DNA of 64,000 nucleotides from Centrapalus pauciflorus (Eukaryota > Streptophyta > Magnoliopsida > Asterales > Asteraceae), in contig JAANYP010000760.1 of the NCBI GenBank assembly GCA_020465985.1, positions 186,001-250,000 of the forward strand, written 5' to 3'. The notes under the pieces are model-generated. The model ran no database searches. It was not told the DNA's origin and worked only from the letters and a program-made list of their open reading frames with translations. Position 1 is the first letter of the stretch; each line of letters begins with the position of its first letter. The position numbers were made by a program, and so were the translations under genes. Of this stretch, positions 23,590 to 35,639 are shown piece after piece.

Positions 23590-24140
23590 AGCATTTGGAT
23601 CAAACCGGACTGGATAGAAAAAAACCAAAAACCAAAATTAAGGAAATAAGAAAACCGAAAACGGCCCAATATTTGTAATTAATACGGGTTTGGTCCGGTC
23701 CGGTTTTTTTGGTTTTTGGACCGGTTGGAACCGGTACAAGTTTTATAGATGTATTAGGGTGCGTTTGTTTGCAATTAAGAGAGTCTGAATTTAGTCTGAA
23801 GTCTGAATTTCAGATCTTAACATGATTTGTATTGTTTGTTTAAATTCAGATTTTAGAGGTTACAACCTCTGAATTTCCCTCTGAATTTTAAGAGAAAGAG
23901 AGTAGTCTGAATTAAAATTCAGAGCCTCTTTCAAATTTTAAGGTCTCCTCTTAATTTCAAACATGGTTTTCAGGCTTCAAATATTTAACCTCTTAAAAAA
24001 TAAATAACACCTTAATTTTTTGTTTATCTTTCTTCCTCAACTATTTTTTTATGAAATTATCAAGTATATCATATTTTGTTTGAACAAAATTAGAAGCATT
24101 TGTTCACAACTTAGAAGCATTTGTTCACAACGCAAACAAA
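23590..24140. mobile_element. Remnants of a CCGG-rich hAT-like element and a Tourist-like MITE
   Basis: At 23600-23750 there are GGTCCGGTCCGGTTTTTTTG and GGAACCGGTAC words, as in the hAT-type element at 40315. From about 23755, TTAGGGTGCGTTTGTTTGCA resembles a Tourist-like left terminus, with CTGAATTTCAGA inverted words inside. A direct repeat of AGAAGCATTTGTTCACAAC occurs at 24090-24131. No complete right end was found. Confidence 0.45.
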
Positions 24141-25705
24141 GAATGCATAAGATTAAATTTTAGGGTACTGAGGTGTAATTACCGATAAAAGGAGGATCCA
24201 AATGCAAACTCTGTCGTGACTTGTTATATATCCATGGGACTGTGAAGTTGAGAAAGGTAAAGGGGATATGAATTAGATGCTCAGACCGCCATGAATGAGG
24301 CTCCGGCGAGATAGATTGAGGTTTTCTCAAGAGTGGTTGCCCTTTCGCTCGCCACCCTATGACCAGATCTGAGCCGTACGGTTCCGATCGATCATATAGA
24401 GCCGATGATTTCATCTCCCCTTCTTCACAAAGCATGAAACCCAACCAACCAACCACTCTTGTGATCGAGAGCAGAAGAAGCCAATTCTATCGATCATCAG
24501 AAGGTGTGTGAAATGTTCTATCACTTCTTTCGCAGAGCCTTAACGCTCTGGCTGCTTGCTCTCATTCATCAATCATCAACATTCAACACCTTCTGAGTTC
24601 TTCCATGGACCATGATCTTGTTCTTTTCTATAATTTATACTGCCTGTTTGTTCTGGATTGATATTGTTGTACGGAGGCAGTGATGATTTTAGTTTCTGTG
24701 GCTTATCTGAGCATCAGATCGGGGAAATGGTGAAATTTCTGCTCGTATCTTGGCGGGGCAACTCGGATGCTAATCGAGAGTGGTTGCATGTGTTATATAA
24801 TCTGATTGTAACTCTCAGATTGCATTCGGTGTTGCAGCCATGGCGGTGCCGGACCCATTTTTCCGATACAAACTGCAGATCTGAGCCTCGGCGAATTAAT
24901 GTTTTCCTTTTCTTTTCAGTAATCTATATAAACATTTTTTGAGATTTTATAGAACAACTATTTTGGTCAGTGTCATGATCTTTCAAAATGTGTATACAAA
25001 AAAAGAAGAATTAAATTGTTAGCATGTTTCTATAAAAGTGTTGTAATTGAACATCTACTAAATGCAAATCATTTACGCTCTCTTCTTGTATCAGAAAAGA
25101 AGAGAAGAGAAAGAAAGACAGCGGAAAACGTGAAAGAAAGAAAGAGAGAAAAAATACTTTTGTGTTTGTGTTCTTGAACATGGAGGAAAAAAGGATTGAA
25201 TAAAAAAAATTTTATGTTGTTGAAAAGGGAGGAAAGAAAATAAAACATTTTGTTTCTTTGTAATTTACATAGACAATCTTTACTAATCTTTGTTTCCTTC
25301 ACTTTCTTCCCATATTTGTGAGGAAATATTTGGAAAGTAAACCTTTGATAATTTCTTTTCTCTTCTCTTGCTTTTCTTTTTCAAAAATGATAAAAGAACA
25401 CAACTTTTTTTTTTTCTTTGGCTTTCTTTTCCTTTCTTCCGTTTAAAATGGTTCGAGAATTAGAGGGTTAGAAACGAAAAAAGATTTCATAAAACAACTT
25501 GTACATCTTTGGCTGACCAGTATAAAATAGTGCAGCAGGCGAGAACCGATCAGTTTGTATGGTTTTTTTTTACCAGAACTGAAAATTTTTTGTTTTCTGT
25601 TTTGTTATTTTGGTTTTCTTGTAAAAAAAAGAGTTTAGAAGATGGAGACTGGCTATATGAGTGGAATCGGTACAACTTCAATAGAACTAAATCGTAAGGG
25701 AGGGC
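24141..25705. other. No supported gene; possible promoter/leader-like GC island at 24240-24900
   Basis: The 24240-24900 stretch is less AT-rich than its surroundings, with polypyrimidine and polypurine runs and a GT-type splice donor look near 24503, as in a 5' leader. I cannot connect it to a coding exon. 24950-25500 is T-rich and purine-patterned DNA. Short open frames show no family resemblance. Confidence 0.4.
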
Positions 25706-25713
25706 GGTATGGG

Positions 25714-26063
25714 TAGGGAGTAAATGAGTCGTACCATTAGTGAGCTACTCGAGCCTGATTCGCTAAAAACTTGAAAAAACGAGTTCGAGCCGAAATATGA
25801 GGCTCATTTAATAAACGAGCTCAAGCCAGAATTTCACATATCGAGCTCGCGAGACTAAATGAACTTAAACGAGCCCGTATATATAAATATAATTTTTAAT
25901 TAATAAATATATAATATATAAATTAAATAATATAAAATATATAAATAAACGAGTCGAACCTGAGCTTTGTAAAATTATTCGCGAACCAAACTCGAACTTT
26001 ATATACAGAGCTTGAAACGAGCTGAACTCGAGCTTTCTCGTGATCGACTACTTTACACCCCTA
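25714..26063. mobile_element. hAT-type MITE (8-bp TSD, one mismatch)
   Basis: The element starts TAGGGAGTAAATGAGTCG and ends CTACTTTACACCCCTA. It is flanked by GGTATGGG (25706-25713) and GGTATAGG (26064-26071). The interior has alternating GAGCTCGAGCC words, typical of non-autonomous hAT elements of plants. Non-coding. Confidence 0.75.
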
Positions 26064-26154
26064 GGTATAGGTAAACCGGGACCCCAGCGAAATGATATCG
26101 TGGGACGCCACGCGTGCCACTAAGGTCCTGTCCAGCCCTGATAGCGTTAAAAGT

Positions 26155-26770
26155 AAGGTGTTCAAAAAATTCCAAAACTAAAAATATCGATACGAAAAGT
26201 TGTTTCGATTTTGAGGTTAACTGAACCAGATTTTTATATTATTTTCGATTTCGTTAACCGAAACTAGAAAAAACCTTGGTTTCCGTTTCGATTCACAATT
26301 TTGGTGCCGGAAGGTTAATCGAAAAAAGTTGATATTATATATTTTAACTTTTAGGCCTATAAATATTTGTAAAAATCCCAACATTAATATAAAACTCATT
26401 TATTAGTGTACATAAATTTTAAATCCAAAACAAGGAAGAATTATATTAGGCTATTTAAATTAGAATGATTATAAAATATATTTTTTTTTTCATCACATTT
26501 TTTAAGATAGTGTTTAATCTTTTAAAAAAAATTATAAATGATTTATAGTTTTATTATTCACTTGGTTGTTAAAAACTAGTCGTTGGAGTTTTTAAATTTA
26601 AAAATTAACATATTATTTAAAAAATAGTTATTTAGTCAACCGAATAATCAAACCGAAAAAACGGTTAACTATAGAATAGGTTTAGTTTTACGAAATCATC
26701 GTACCGTTTCTTCGGTTAACCATCCGAATGCATTTTCGGTTCGATTAACCATACATGAAAACCCTTGGTC
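26155..26770. mobile_element. Degraded hAT-like element with CGGTTAACC words
   Basis: The left part AAGGTGTTCAAAAAATTCC and the right part ATGAAAACCCTT are roughly inverted. Inside lie repeated TTTCGATT / GGTTAACCG words, including TTCGGTTCGATTAACC near 26738. Candidate 8-bp flanks match only 6 of 8, so the ends are tentative. Confidence 0.5.
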
Positions 26771-26789
26771 AAAGGGGAACGCCTGCCCG

Positions 26790-28507
26790 CAATATCATAA
26801 GTGGCAATAACGCAAAGAATCTATAACACACATGTCATAGGATAATGCAGATTATGGATAATTAAAAACTTTAAATACAACTGTTAACAACATATGATTA
26901 CAACCCAGTACATTCGCAAGTCCCGATTAAGCTAACATATATCCCAAAATAACTTTCACAAACAGTTCTAGACATATCACTAAAACAGATATCAGATCTT
27001 CAAGTCGACCCCAGCTCTACCTCGGCGGCTGCTGAGATTCCTTCTGATTCCCTGAACATATTAGACTCGAATACGTGAGCTATAGAGCCCGTGAGCACGC
27101 GAGGGTTAGACACTGCACATAAACACATAGCACGTAGCACACATAGTCCCTGTCCCTATTTCCCAACACGTATCTCAGGTATAACGGCACAAGTATGAGA
27201 TCTGCACAGTAACACGAGCCCTGTGGGGACCCCTCCCCGGCCACACATCGCACAAAGCAGTGAGTAGCAATAACCCTGTAGCACAGGAGCGACCCGGCTA
27301 CAGGCCCTGCCGTATATATACGCCCCAAGGACTGATAGGGACAGTCAGCCTGCGCGATCCCTTTCGCGACTTACCGTCCGTATGGAACACATCACGGACC
27401 CCTGGAATAGATCCCATAACTCATACATAACACGTATAAGAATAAAATATACTTGTGGTTCACGTCCCTGTCTCGTATAAACAACACGCACAAATAATAG
27501 CAACACAACTAAAATCCCAAAAGAAGCGCGCGTTTAGAAAAGAACTCGAGTACTCACCAGACTGGTTGCCCGAACTCTGAACTCCCGGATCAAACTCGTC
27601 CCGCTGTCTACTCGTCCCTGTAAACACACGGATCCCAAACATTAATCTCAATCTCGATTGACACACATAACCAAATTACAACAAACCCGTAACCGACCCG
27701 AACCCCACACGACACTTTAACCGAACCGGACTCGACGACCGATCCCAAACCAATCCCGAAACCCCAACAAAGCCCGACCCGAAATCCCAACGAAGCCCGA
27801 CTCGAAAGCAACCCCAACGAGACCCCAAAACCCCCTTATGAGGCTCAAGCCGAAATTCCCCCGCAGGCCCCTTCTCGCGCCGCGAGGACCCTGGTGGTCG
27901 CGTCGCGACAACGAGGAAGGCTCCATCCCTGTTCTGCGATTTAGCTCTGTCCAACAACTCCCATCTAATCGATTTCAGCCATAAGACGCACCAATAGTCA
28001 CTACATAACAGCCCCTTATAAACTCTTAAGCATTTTACACACCTTTGGTACCAACCCATACAAATTTAAGCTACTAAGCAAGGATTCTTACCTTCTTGAG
28101 CTCAAGAACTCCTCAACAAGGGAGATGGTGAGATTACCCTTCAATTTCAACAATCAATTTTGCAGATGGCTTGGATTTGGATGCTAGAACTCACACGCAC
28201 ACACACAATTCTCACACACAACACCTTTGGGGTTTCTTTCAAGTGAAGGAAAAGAGAAAGGATAAGCACAAACATATACGTTTCTATTTTAGTCGGTCCC
28301 GAACCCGATATCACTTTTTCATAATTAATATCCCTTTAACCCATTTAATCCCGTGATCCCAAAAATATAGCCCATCCGCTAAAATTATAACCCGATGACA
28401 CGCAAGCCCAATCCCGACACGTATCAATCCACAAAACGGATATAATTGGACCAACACAATATTAATTAAATAATTCCACGTGCCAGGTCCAAAAGACGAA
28501 TGTTACA
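26790..28507 (-). mobile_element. Solo LTR copy 2 of the TGTAACA family (one end truncated)
   Basis: On the minus strand it begins TGTAACATTCGTCTTTTGGA at 28507. It matches the LTR at 60606-62230 across landmarks including CATAAGTGGCAATAACGC (26799), ACACATGTCATAGGAT (about 26830), AGCGTGAGTACGAG-like text and the GC-rich block (27700-27950). The last roughly 40 bp at the low-coordinate end are missing, so no paired duplication is seen. Open frames inside are chance frames in the GC-rich block. Confidence 0.8.
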
Positions 28508-28669
28508 AAGAATGTTTCATGAAAATCATGAATTGGAAATCAAATTATATGTTATACTCATCCCGAGGTGAAAATACCGGTTGTAACAACATATTCTTGT
28601 GATAAAGTATATAATTAAATGAAAACACTATTTTGTTAATACTGGACTTTCATAACTTATTTATTATTT

Positions 28670-28850
28670 TATTTTATTTTTTGAACGGCAAATTATCCTA
28701 CTCTTACTCCTAAACTACTCATTTACCACAAGACTTACTTACTCCACCTAAATTTCAACTTGCATCTGACGGGAGTCAAACCCATGACCTCTCACTTATA
28801 TCTCCATAATTGAAAGAGGGGATAGGTTGTTTAAGAAGGTGAATGCAAAA
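28670..28850 (-). mobile_element. tRNA-derived SINE
   Basis: On the minus strand GGTCATGGGTTTGACTCCCG (about 28772-28791) matches a Pol III B box (GGTTCGANTCC). It is followed by about 100 bp and a tail TTGCCGTTCAAAAAATAAAA. That tail resembles the 3' tail of the LINE at 79 (GCTGCTGTTCAAAAAAAATC), as expected if the SINE borrows LINE machinery. The A box is only weakly visible (ATATAAGTGAGAGG). Confidence 0.65.
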
Positions 28851-28925
28851 TATCATCAGAAAGTGATTGAATATCATGAGTAAAATAATAATTATTATAC
28901 AGGATGAGATCTCATAAAAGAAAAA

Positions 28926-29235
28926 GGTTTATTATGAAAAAAACCAACATGTTTTCATGACTTTTGCGTTTTCATCCCTCTATGTTATTATTTTTTTCCA
29001 TAAAAGTACTCAAGTTATTCTTTTCTTTTTTGGTTTAGTGAAATTTGGACAATGAGAACCTGGTTTTTCAGTTTTTTTAAAACCCGGTTCACAAATTATA
29101 ACCGGGATGTAATCTTTAAATTTCACTAAACAGAAAAAAAAAAAGAATAAATTAAAGTTTTTTATGGGAAAAAAAAACATATAGGAACAAAAACGCACAA
29201 AACGTGAAAACATATTAGGTTTTTTTCGTGAAAAA
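28926..29235. mobile_element. Hairpin MITE (GGGTTTATTATGA family)
   Basis: It starts GGTTTATTATGAAAAAAACC. Its arms are complementary around a centre at about 29075-29100 (CCTGGTTTTTCAG / AAAACCCGGTTC). The right end is eroded (TTTTTTCGTGAAAAAATAAT). Confidence 0.75.
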
Positions 29236-30050
29236 ATAATAAAGTCTCATTACAATAAACTAAGCCCGGCCCAATTACTTAACAATCTGGGCTCAGCATA
29301 GAACTAACCCTATAAACGTTGGAGGCCGGCCGATCGGAAAAATATCATTAGTTTAAGAATGAGGCAGGAGGAAGGAACCCACACAGAGATTCTGTAGAGT
29401 TTCTTCTGCCGGTGATCTTCAATCTCAAATTGTGTGCGTTTCTATGAAGGCTGTGATGATTGATTCATAACCACAGACACGGCGGTGGCGGTGGTTTTAG
29501 GATGGCGAGCTCAGGAAGTCTGTAGAAACAAAAAGTTGAGCTGCTCTTTCTTTTTCGTTTCTCTGGCAACTGATTTCGCAGCCATGGTTACCGTCACCGC
29601 CGGATTTGTCTGAATAAAGGCGAATCTGAGCCCTCTTCAGTTCACTAAGTTTTTCAATGATTAAATTCATACATATGATATCCATCGTCTAGGTTTTGAA
29701 AAAAATATACAGAGGATATCATATGTTGTTCATGTTAGAATAAGTTTTCATTTTTGCTAATTTGAAAGGGTTTTAGTTGCCAATATATTACAAGAAATCC
29801 AAATGTAATGACAGGCAGGAGCAGGACAATCATTTCCAACAACAATACAGGGAAATGTTACAATTAGATCAAATCAATAGGATAAACTGATTATACTTGA
29901 GATTTGAACTTTTTTAAATCTAAGGGATTGCATGAATTTAAAATGATTGATTCTGAAACGAGAGAATTTTTAAAATAACTAGGATACGAGGGGATTATGA
30001 AGAGAAGTTGTGATTGTTAAATGTTAAATGAAGCAAAATTTTTTGTTTTA
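29236..30050. other. No supported gene
   Basis: A moderately GC-rich patch with GGCGGTGGCGGTGG lies at 29330-29690 and resembles a leader or exon remnant. No frame shows a known domain. The rest is AT-rich. Confidence 0.4.
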
Positions 30051-30275
30051 GGTGGCGTTTGGTTTGTAGGATTTTAACAACTCATTTAGGATTTGGATTT
30101 AGAAATCCTTCTATGTCATGTTTGGATAAAAACTAAAATGAAAGGATTTAGCTTCATTTAGGATTTCACATTCCACACTTCTCCTCATTTCACAATGCAC
30201 TCACCCCCCTAATAATTTTAAAATCCTATCATTTTAGAATCCATCATTTTAAAATCATACCATCCAAACGGCACC
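30051..30275. mobile_element. Tourist-like MITE (TSD TTA)
   Basis: The left end GGTGGCGTTTGGTTTGTAGG is inverted at the right end (CATACCATCCAAACGGCACC). TTA lies at 30048-30050 and 30276-30278. Immediately to the right (30279-30340) is an inverted partial copy of its own left interior (GGATTTCTAAATCCAAATC), suggesting a rearranged or composite insertion. Confidence 0.8.
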
Positions 30276-30985
30276 TTAGTTTTTATCCAAATATGATATA
30301 AGAGGATTTCTAAATCCAAATCTTAAATGAGTCTGGAACCATGAAACCAATCGGTGATGGAATCATTTTAATCAGTGCAAAACTACAAATATCTGCTTCT
30401 TGGTTCTTTTTTTTTTTTTTTTTTTTTTTGAAGTTTTTTGTTTTGTACTTCCATTGTTAAAGTTGGAAAAATATGTAAAACAAAAACCAGGGGCTGAAAT
30501 GGTAACAAACAGTCAGGTTACCCGTTCGGTTTTGCCTCCATTTTATACAGTTGCACACCCCTACAAGTACCGAAAATTTTTTGTTGTTAATGACATTGAT
30601 TTATCCACTATTGTTGCATGCTGTTAGGAGATGGAAGTGCTTTGAGTTTGAGGTGTTCATTGTACCCCTCTTTATGCATGACATGCAAGTCACAATAACA
30701 TATCAGACATAAGCAAGGTAAAGCGTACTGATTGTCTGATGCAAAGATGGATACCATTCTCTTGGCACAATGCTAAAACTATTACAAACACCTTAAAAAC
30801 ATTCAAGTATTATGATACATAGGAACAACTGTCATAATACAAAATATTGTGTTCCCAATGTGTTGTGAGCTTTGTCTTCTTCATCCACCTGAGGATGGAT
30901 GGAGTAACACAGAGTTTATCTCCAAACGGTTAACATGAAAGCGAAAAGCCTTGATTCAAACTATGTATATAAAGTGTTGTACTTC

Positions 30986-33900
30986 TCATAATATTGTGCA
31001 GCATTGATTCGTCTTCTTTGCTTGCTTGTAGAACATCTGTTTGACAATCAACCACACGATTATCGTTAATTATCTTCCTCCTGGGTAAGATTTAACAATG
31101 AAAACAGACGACCCAACCCTCGGTCATCTCCACTATACCAAACAACCCAAATTTGCTAAAAGGTTCATCAAAATTTTCAGAATTCATATTCCAAAAAAAG
31201 ACAGAATTTGTGGGGATAGACCTCTTTTTGAGAACTTGTTTCGAGCCAAATGTAAAAAGTAGAAAGTGAGCAAGCTTGCAGGTCATTACTAACAACATAT
31301 TGCAATTAGATCACCTAAAGTAGAATCATGGTTGGAAGATTCCAAGCACTCCCTGTATAATTAAGGATCAAAATATCACGAGGAGTTTTCGGTAGTTAAA
31401 ACGCACCTGTGAAGCTGCACTGAGATCTGAACTCTTCTCGACTAAACTGTCCAGCTTCTCCCCTCTTTCAAGAACACTATCAATGGTTTTATGCTGCGAC
31501 AGATTTAAACCACATACAAATAAACCTTGTTTCTCAATTATATACAAAGAAGATGGATGGAACTTACAAGAATCTGACAATATGCAATATATGAATTATC
31601 AAAATTAAACAGATAATATCTTACAAGGATAAATTTGGTTTCATCTAACTCCCTCTGAATCTTCAACAGCTTATCTGCCTCCCCAGGATCCTGAAGATAT
31701 TAAAACCTTAAGATGAAATTTGATAAACATACTCAACCTGAAGTTGAAGTTTAAGAATTAGGACTACAAAACAATGGTCTAATCTCTGTAGCAGTTAAAA
31801 TGTACCTGAAACTTAGTTAAAGCTTCATTAAGATAAGGCCATGGTTGAGTACTGTCTGCTTGTACGGTCTTCCATGAATCGCCAAAACACTTTTGATATT
31901 CATCTATCACCTGACCAACATTTACGTTCACACATCATTCTAGAGAATACTGACATTTGAGTTTCCCAGAATAGTCAACCAACAGAATTGCAGGCACTGA
32001 TATCTTAGCAAATACCATTTCATTTTACGACGAGTTAGGAAGATAGAAGTGATATATGAGCTTACCTTGTTCAGTACAGAAAATGCACTTCTAACAGGGT
32101 AGTGATCATCCATGAAGCCCACCACACATAAACCATTTCTGTTATATGAATGCACCTTATACTCTATCACAAAAAAACAAATTCAGTTAGATAACAGGGG
32201 AAAAAAAATTGTCTAAAAATTGTTCCTTGGATCCGAAGTAGTTTTCTTTTATTAAAGTTAATCAACGAGTACATAAATCCTCCCTATCGATTACAATATA
32301 TAGATGAAAGTCAAAACTCAATGGAAACTATGACAAGTATAGATAACGTCGAAAATGACATTTGGTTTTATCTGTTGGAAAAAAGTGTAAATTGTTCAAA
32401 GGAAAAAGTGTATTTTCCATGTTTTTGGACCAAATATAATTATATATAGTTGTGAGATATATAATTAATATTTTATGGGTGTGTATTCTCCTTGAAGAGA
32501 GGATTACAACGATATAAAGAACGTCCAAAATGGAGCTAAGATGAATGAGATATCGATGCTCAAAGATTGGTGTTTGATATGGGAAAATGCAAGTTAAAAG
32601 TGTGAAAACTTGTCCCACATAGGAAGATGGACCAAACCATGAGTGGTTTATAATGAGGAGCCTTGACAAGCATGACAAGTTACTCCAAGACAAAACTTGG
32701 GTCCAAACAATAGCAAATCATTAAACTTGTGTGCACTCGCATTTGCCTCGTACTTTGTATAAGGTATTTTTTTTGTGCGAGCCGCGTTCGTGTCTTGAAC
32801 GAATCTAGACAATTCTAGAGCCGTTACAGAAATGGTTTAATGATAGAATTATTCTATTTAATTATTAATAAAAAATATTTTTTTATTACAATTAAATATA
32901 ATTAATTTGTTGTTACAACTCATGGTTTAATGATAGAATTATTATATTTAATTATTAATAAAAAAATGGTTTTTTATTATTATTACAATTGAATATAATT
33001 AAGTTGTTGTTACAACTTATTTCCTATAAAAGGGATGGAGATGCAAACACCAAAAGATACATTTTGAGATACTTGGAAAACGCTTTATATTCTTGAAACT
33101 TTTTACACTTTAACAGCAAGACGTTGCTGCTTCCAAGAACGAAGAACACCTTCAATTCACGTGATTTTTCAGGCAAGTTGGTTACCTCCGGCAGTACACG
33201 CTGCTTTGGCTGTTGTACCCTGGGAAACAGACTTCGAATCTGTTTTAAGGGAATCGTGTCAAACACGAGACTCAGCCTTTATTTTCCGTATTGTAATTTA
33301 CTTTTCGTATCTTTATTTCTTTTATTTGTAATTTTAATTTCCGTATTTTATTTATTTCCGTGTATTGTAATTTCATTTCTGAATTGTAATTCGTAATATA
33401 TTTCTTATATTTTATAATTGGTATCGGGCACAATATCCCTACATTATCATCTAGTCGGATGAAGTTCGATACCGCTCGGGTCACCAATATTCAAGACATG
33501 TTCAACAGTGAACAGTTAGATAACAGGAAAAGAAAAACTTGCCTAAAAATTGTTACTTGATTCGAGCTAGTTGAATAATTCTTCGAACATCAGACGTAAA
33601 CTTTCGTAGGACTCTCTTAGTCTCTTCTATAATGTGATACAAAATTATTAGGAACTTACTCAGTGATCTTCAAGTTCAATAATCTGTATTTCAGAAATAT
33701 CCTTTTGCCTAAACTGAACTTAATAGCACTCCAAATTCATAGAAAATCGAATTTGATCCTATCGTATGATCATTTAGACCAAATTTAAGATACTGAAAGT
33801 CTGAAACCACCAAAATATAAGAAACACACTAATGGCAGTTATTCAATTAAACGAAAATTTGAAAATTATGATATGAAATCTAGTAAAAACGAGAGTGAAA

Positions 33901-34115
33901 GAAAAAGTAAGAGAACCTTCGTGTTGAACGGAGTGGCGTTGATCAGGAGGTGTCCGTTTGGCGACGGTCCGACCAACAAAGACGATGAACTGCCTGACGG
34001 TGACCCTCTGGAAGTATCCAAAGTGATTTACATCGGTTGCGTTTGCAAGTATCACGGGATCCGACCCGTCTGATCTCGAATCACACTTCAATACTAGTAA
34101 CGCTGTGATCTTCAT
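30986..34115 (-). CDS. YKT6: YKT6-type R-SNARE (longin + SNARE), six exons
   Basis: Exons on the minus strand are 34115-33917, 32163-32066, 31910-31806, 31690-31625, 31493-31407 and 31036-30986, all with GT-AG borders and a continuous frame. They give 201 aa, the size of plant YKT6 proteins (about 199). The longin domain runs from MKITALLVLKC through VGRTVAKRTPP to GFMDDHYPVRSAF (residues 1 to about 125). The SNARE motif follows (about 137-192; KIQRELDETKFIL, TIDSVLERGEKLDSLVEKS), with the zero-layer Arg in LERGEK, which makes it an R-SNARE. The C-terminus TNQCCTIL has the paired cysteines used for palmitoylation and prenylation in place of a membrane anchor. YKT6 acts in Golgi, vacuolar and other fusion steps. 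Intron 1 (1.75 kb) contains transposon debris. Confidence 0.95.
32373..33500 (+). mobile_element. Decayed Copia-like LTR with primer-binding-site remnant, inside YKT6 intron 1
   Basis: It starts TGTTGGAAAAAAGTG, a common Copia LTR opening. It has a TATA-like TATAAAAGGG at 33025 and AT-rich terminator-like text to about 33418. It then has TTGGTATCGGGC, resembling the initiator-Met-tRNA primer site TGGTATCAGAGC. No gag-pol remains. The strand is opposite to the host gene. Confidence 0.55.
32834..33019. repeat. Tandem duplication of about 95 bp
   Basis: ATGGTTTAATGATAGAATTATT begins two adjacent, slightly diverged copies (about 32834 and 32925). Each continues through TTTAATTATTAATAAAAAA and ends GTTGTTACAACT. 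They lie within the LTR remnant in YKT6 intron 1. Confidence 0.8.
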
Positions 34116-35639
34116 CTTCTATCCCTTCTCTTTCTAAACAAAATCTCTAATAAACAATTCAAATTTAGGGTTTCAGTGACGAAAAACTGGACGTTGCTTG
34201 GGTGATTTATGAACTAGAACAATTCAGTGGTCGAAAAGAAGGATAATTTGTGATGCAAGATGTGAAGTATTGAATTGCGTTATCCTCACGATCGAATAAA
34301 TCTTGAAGCTTTTGCTTTATGAGCAAAAAAGGGGGGTTTTGATGGAATTTGAATGCTAGAGAACCACCGACTTTTGCTTCTAATATTCCGTACGCTGTAA
34401 ATCATCAAGCCGTCACCGTCGTTAAAAACGTAACGAAGTGTTGTGTTCCTCCCACTCGTAGGAGCCCATGAGGAAAGAAAACCAAAAAGTGATGTTTAAT
34501 CGAGTCGAGTCAACTCATAAATTATTCGGTATTGATTTGGAAAATGTTTGAAGTCGAAACGATACAAAACGAGTTGAGCTCAAGCTATTCAAATAGTTTA
34601 TCAAATCAATCTCCAAACATTTACGTTGTGTTCTACAACCCAACTAATAAGGAAAAGAATGAGAAACAGAAGAAATCTAATAAGATGTATGTTCCATAGA
34701 TATTTTTAAAGAATGAAACAATGGAAATTGCTTGATTTTTACTCTATCGTCTTCCTTCCAAAATATAAAGAAACGGACAGGTTAATCGTAAACTTTTCCT
34801 CCCATCTTCTTCTCATTACCGGTCTTTTGTTTTCAATCATCTGAAACACAACGTTAAGGTGGAACGATATGTTAGAATTCGGAGGGTTTTAAATACTTGG
34901 AAATCTGAGAGTGGTGATGATCACTTTCAGATTGAAGTATTTCGAATAAAACTCAGAATTCGAACAGATACTATGTGAATGCTTATGATTTTCTGTACCG
35001 CCTCCTATTTGACCAAAAACCGTGCGAACTTATTTGGCGGGAACCGTCAAAATCAGCCAAACGCCGTTGCAATCGCCAAAAATAACGGGATTTCAAAATT
35101 GGGTCAAATAACCGAGTCAAACCAGATTTTTAGAATTTCGTAGCAAATTTTATAAAGCAACATTAGTCAGCTCGACCTCAGCTATGGGCTCTGCCCCTTG
35201 GACCCCGCCACCAGGGGCTTCCGCCACTGGAACCCCACTGCTGGGGGCGCTGCCTCCTGACACCCCGCAATTAATCTTAAATAATCTTGAACAGCTGTGT
35301 ATCAAAAGGGTTATATAAAGAGGATTGTAATTTCTTTCTTCTTTCCATCTCTCTCACAGTCTCACTCTTATAAATAAAGAAAAGAGTTCTGCGGTAAAAA
35401 TCATATGGGATGGCACAATAATATCTCTAGTATGAATAGTGTTTTTCCTTTAAAACGATGCCAAAAAGCCATGAAACGGCAAGAGCCACTTTCATAAATG
35501 TATATAGGTAGAATGTCATTCTTTGTAATTTTTGTTTGTGTTTATCAATTAATTATTTCTTTTATCATTTTATTAAAGTTGTCATTATTTTTCATATCTA
35601 CATATAATCACATAATGCATGTGAAACAAATTCAAGTTA
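34116..35639. mobile_element. YKT6 upstream region, then LTR-like remnant (about 34870-35400)
   Basis: 34116-34480 is the 5' flank of YKT6; no clear TATA box is seen. From about 34870, TGTTAGAATTCGGAGGG starts a retroelement-like stretch. It contains the phrase CTGCCCCTTGGACCCCGCCA (35188) and its echo CTGGAACCCCACTGCTGGGG, common in plant Copia LTRs, and a TATA-like TTATATAAAG (about 35311). No coding region or paired ends were found. Confidence 0.4.

Larger units (their letters stand above)
32185..33575. repeat. Direct repeat in YKT6 intron 1 flanking a retroelement remnant
   Basis: CAGTTAGATAACAGG followed by AATTG(T/C)CTAAAAATTGTT occurs at about 32187-32245 and again at about 33514-33575 (near-identical over about 60 bp). 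The DNA between is the LTR-like remnant. This suggests that a piece of intron was duplicated when, or after, the element entered. Confidence 0.6.

Noticed and set aside
24160..24942. Possible small genes around 24.2-24.9 kb
   Set aside because: The composition suggests a leader or promoter remnant, but no frame on either strand shows a known domain or credible splicing.
27676..28059. 127-codon minus-strand open frame
   Set aside because: A GC-rich block of the solo LTR; sister LTRs do not keep the frame.
33873..34073. Plus-strand open frame over YKT6 exon 1
   Set aside because: Antisense shadow of a conserved longin-domain exon.
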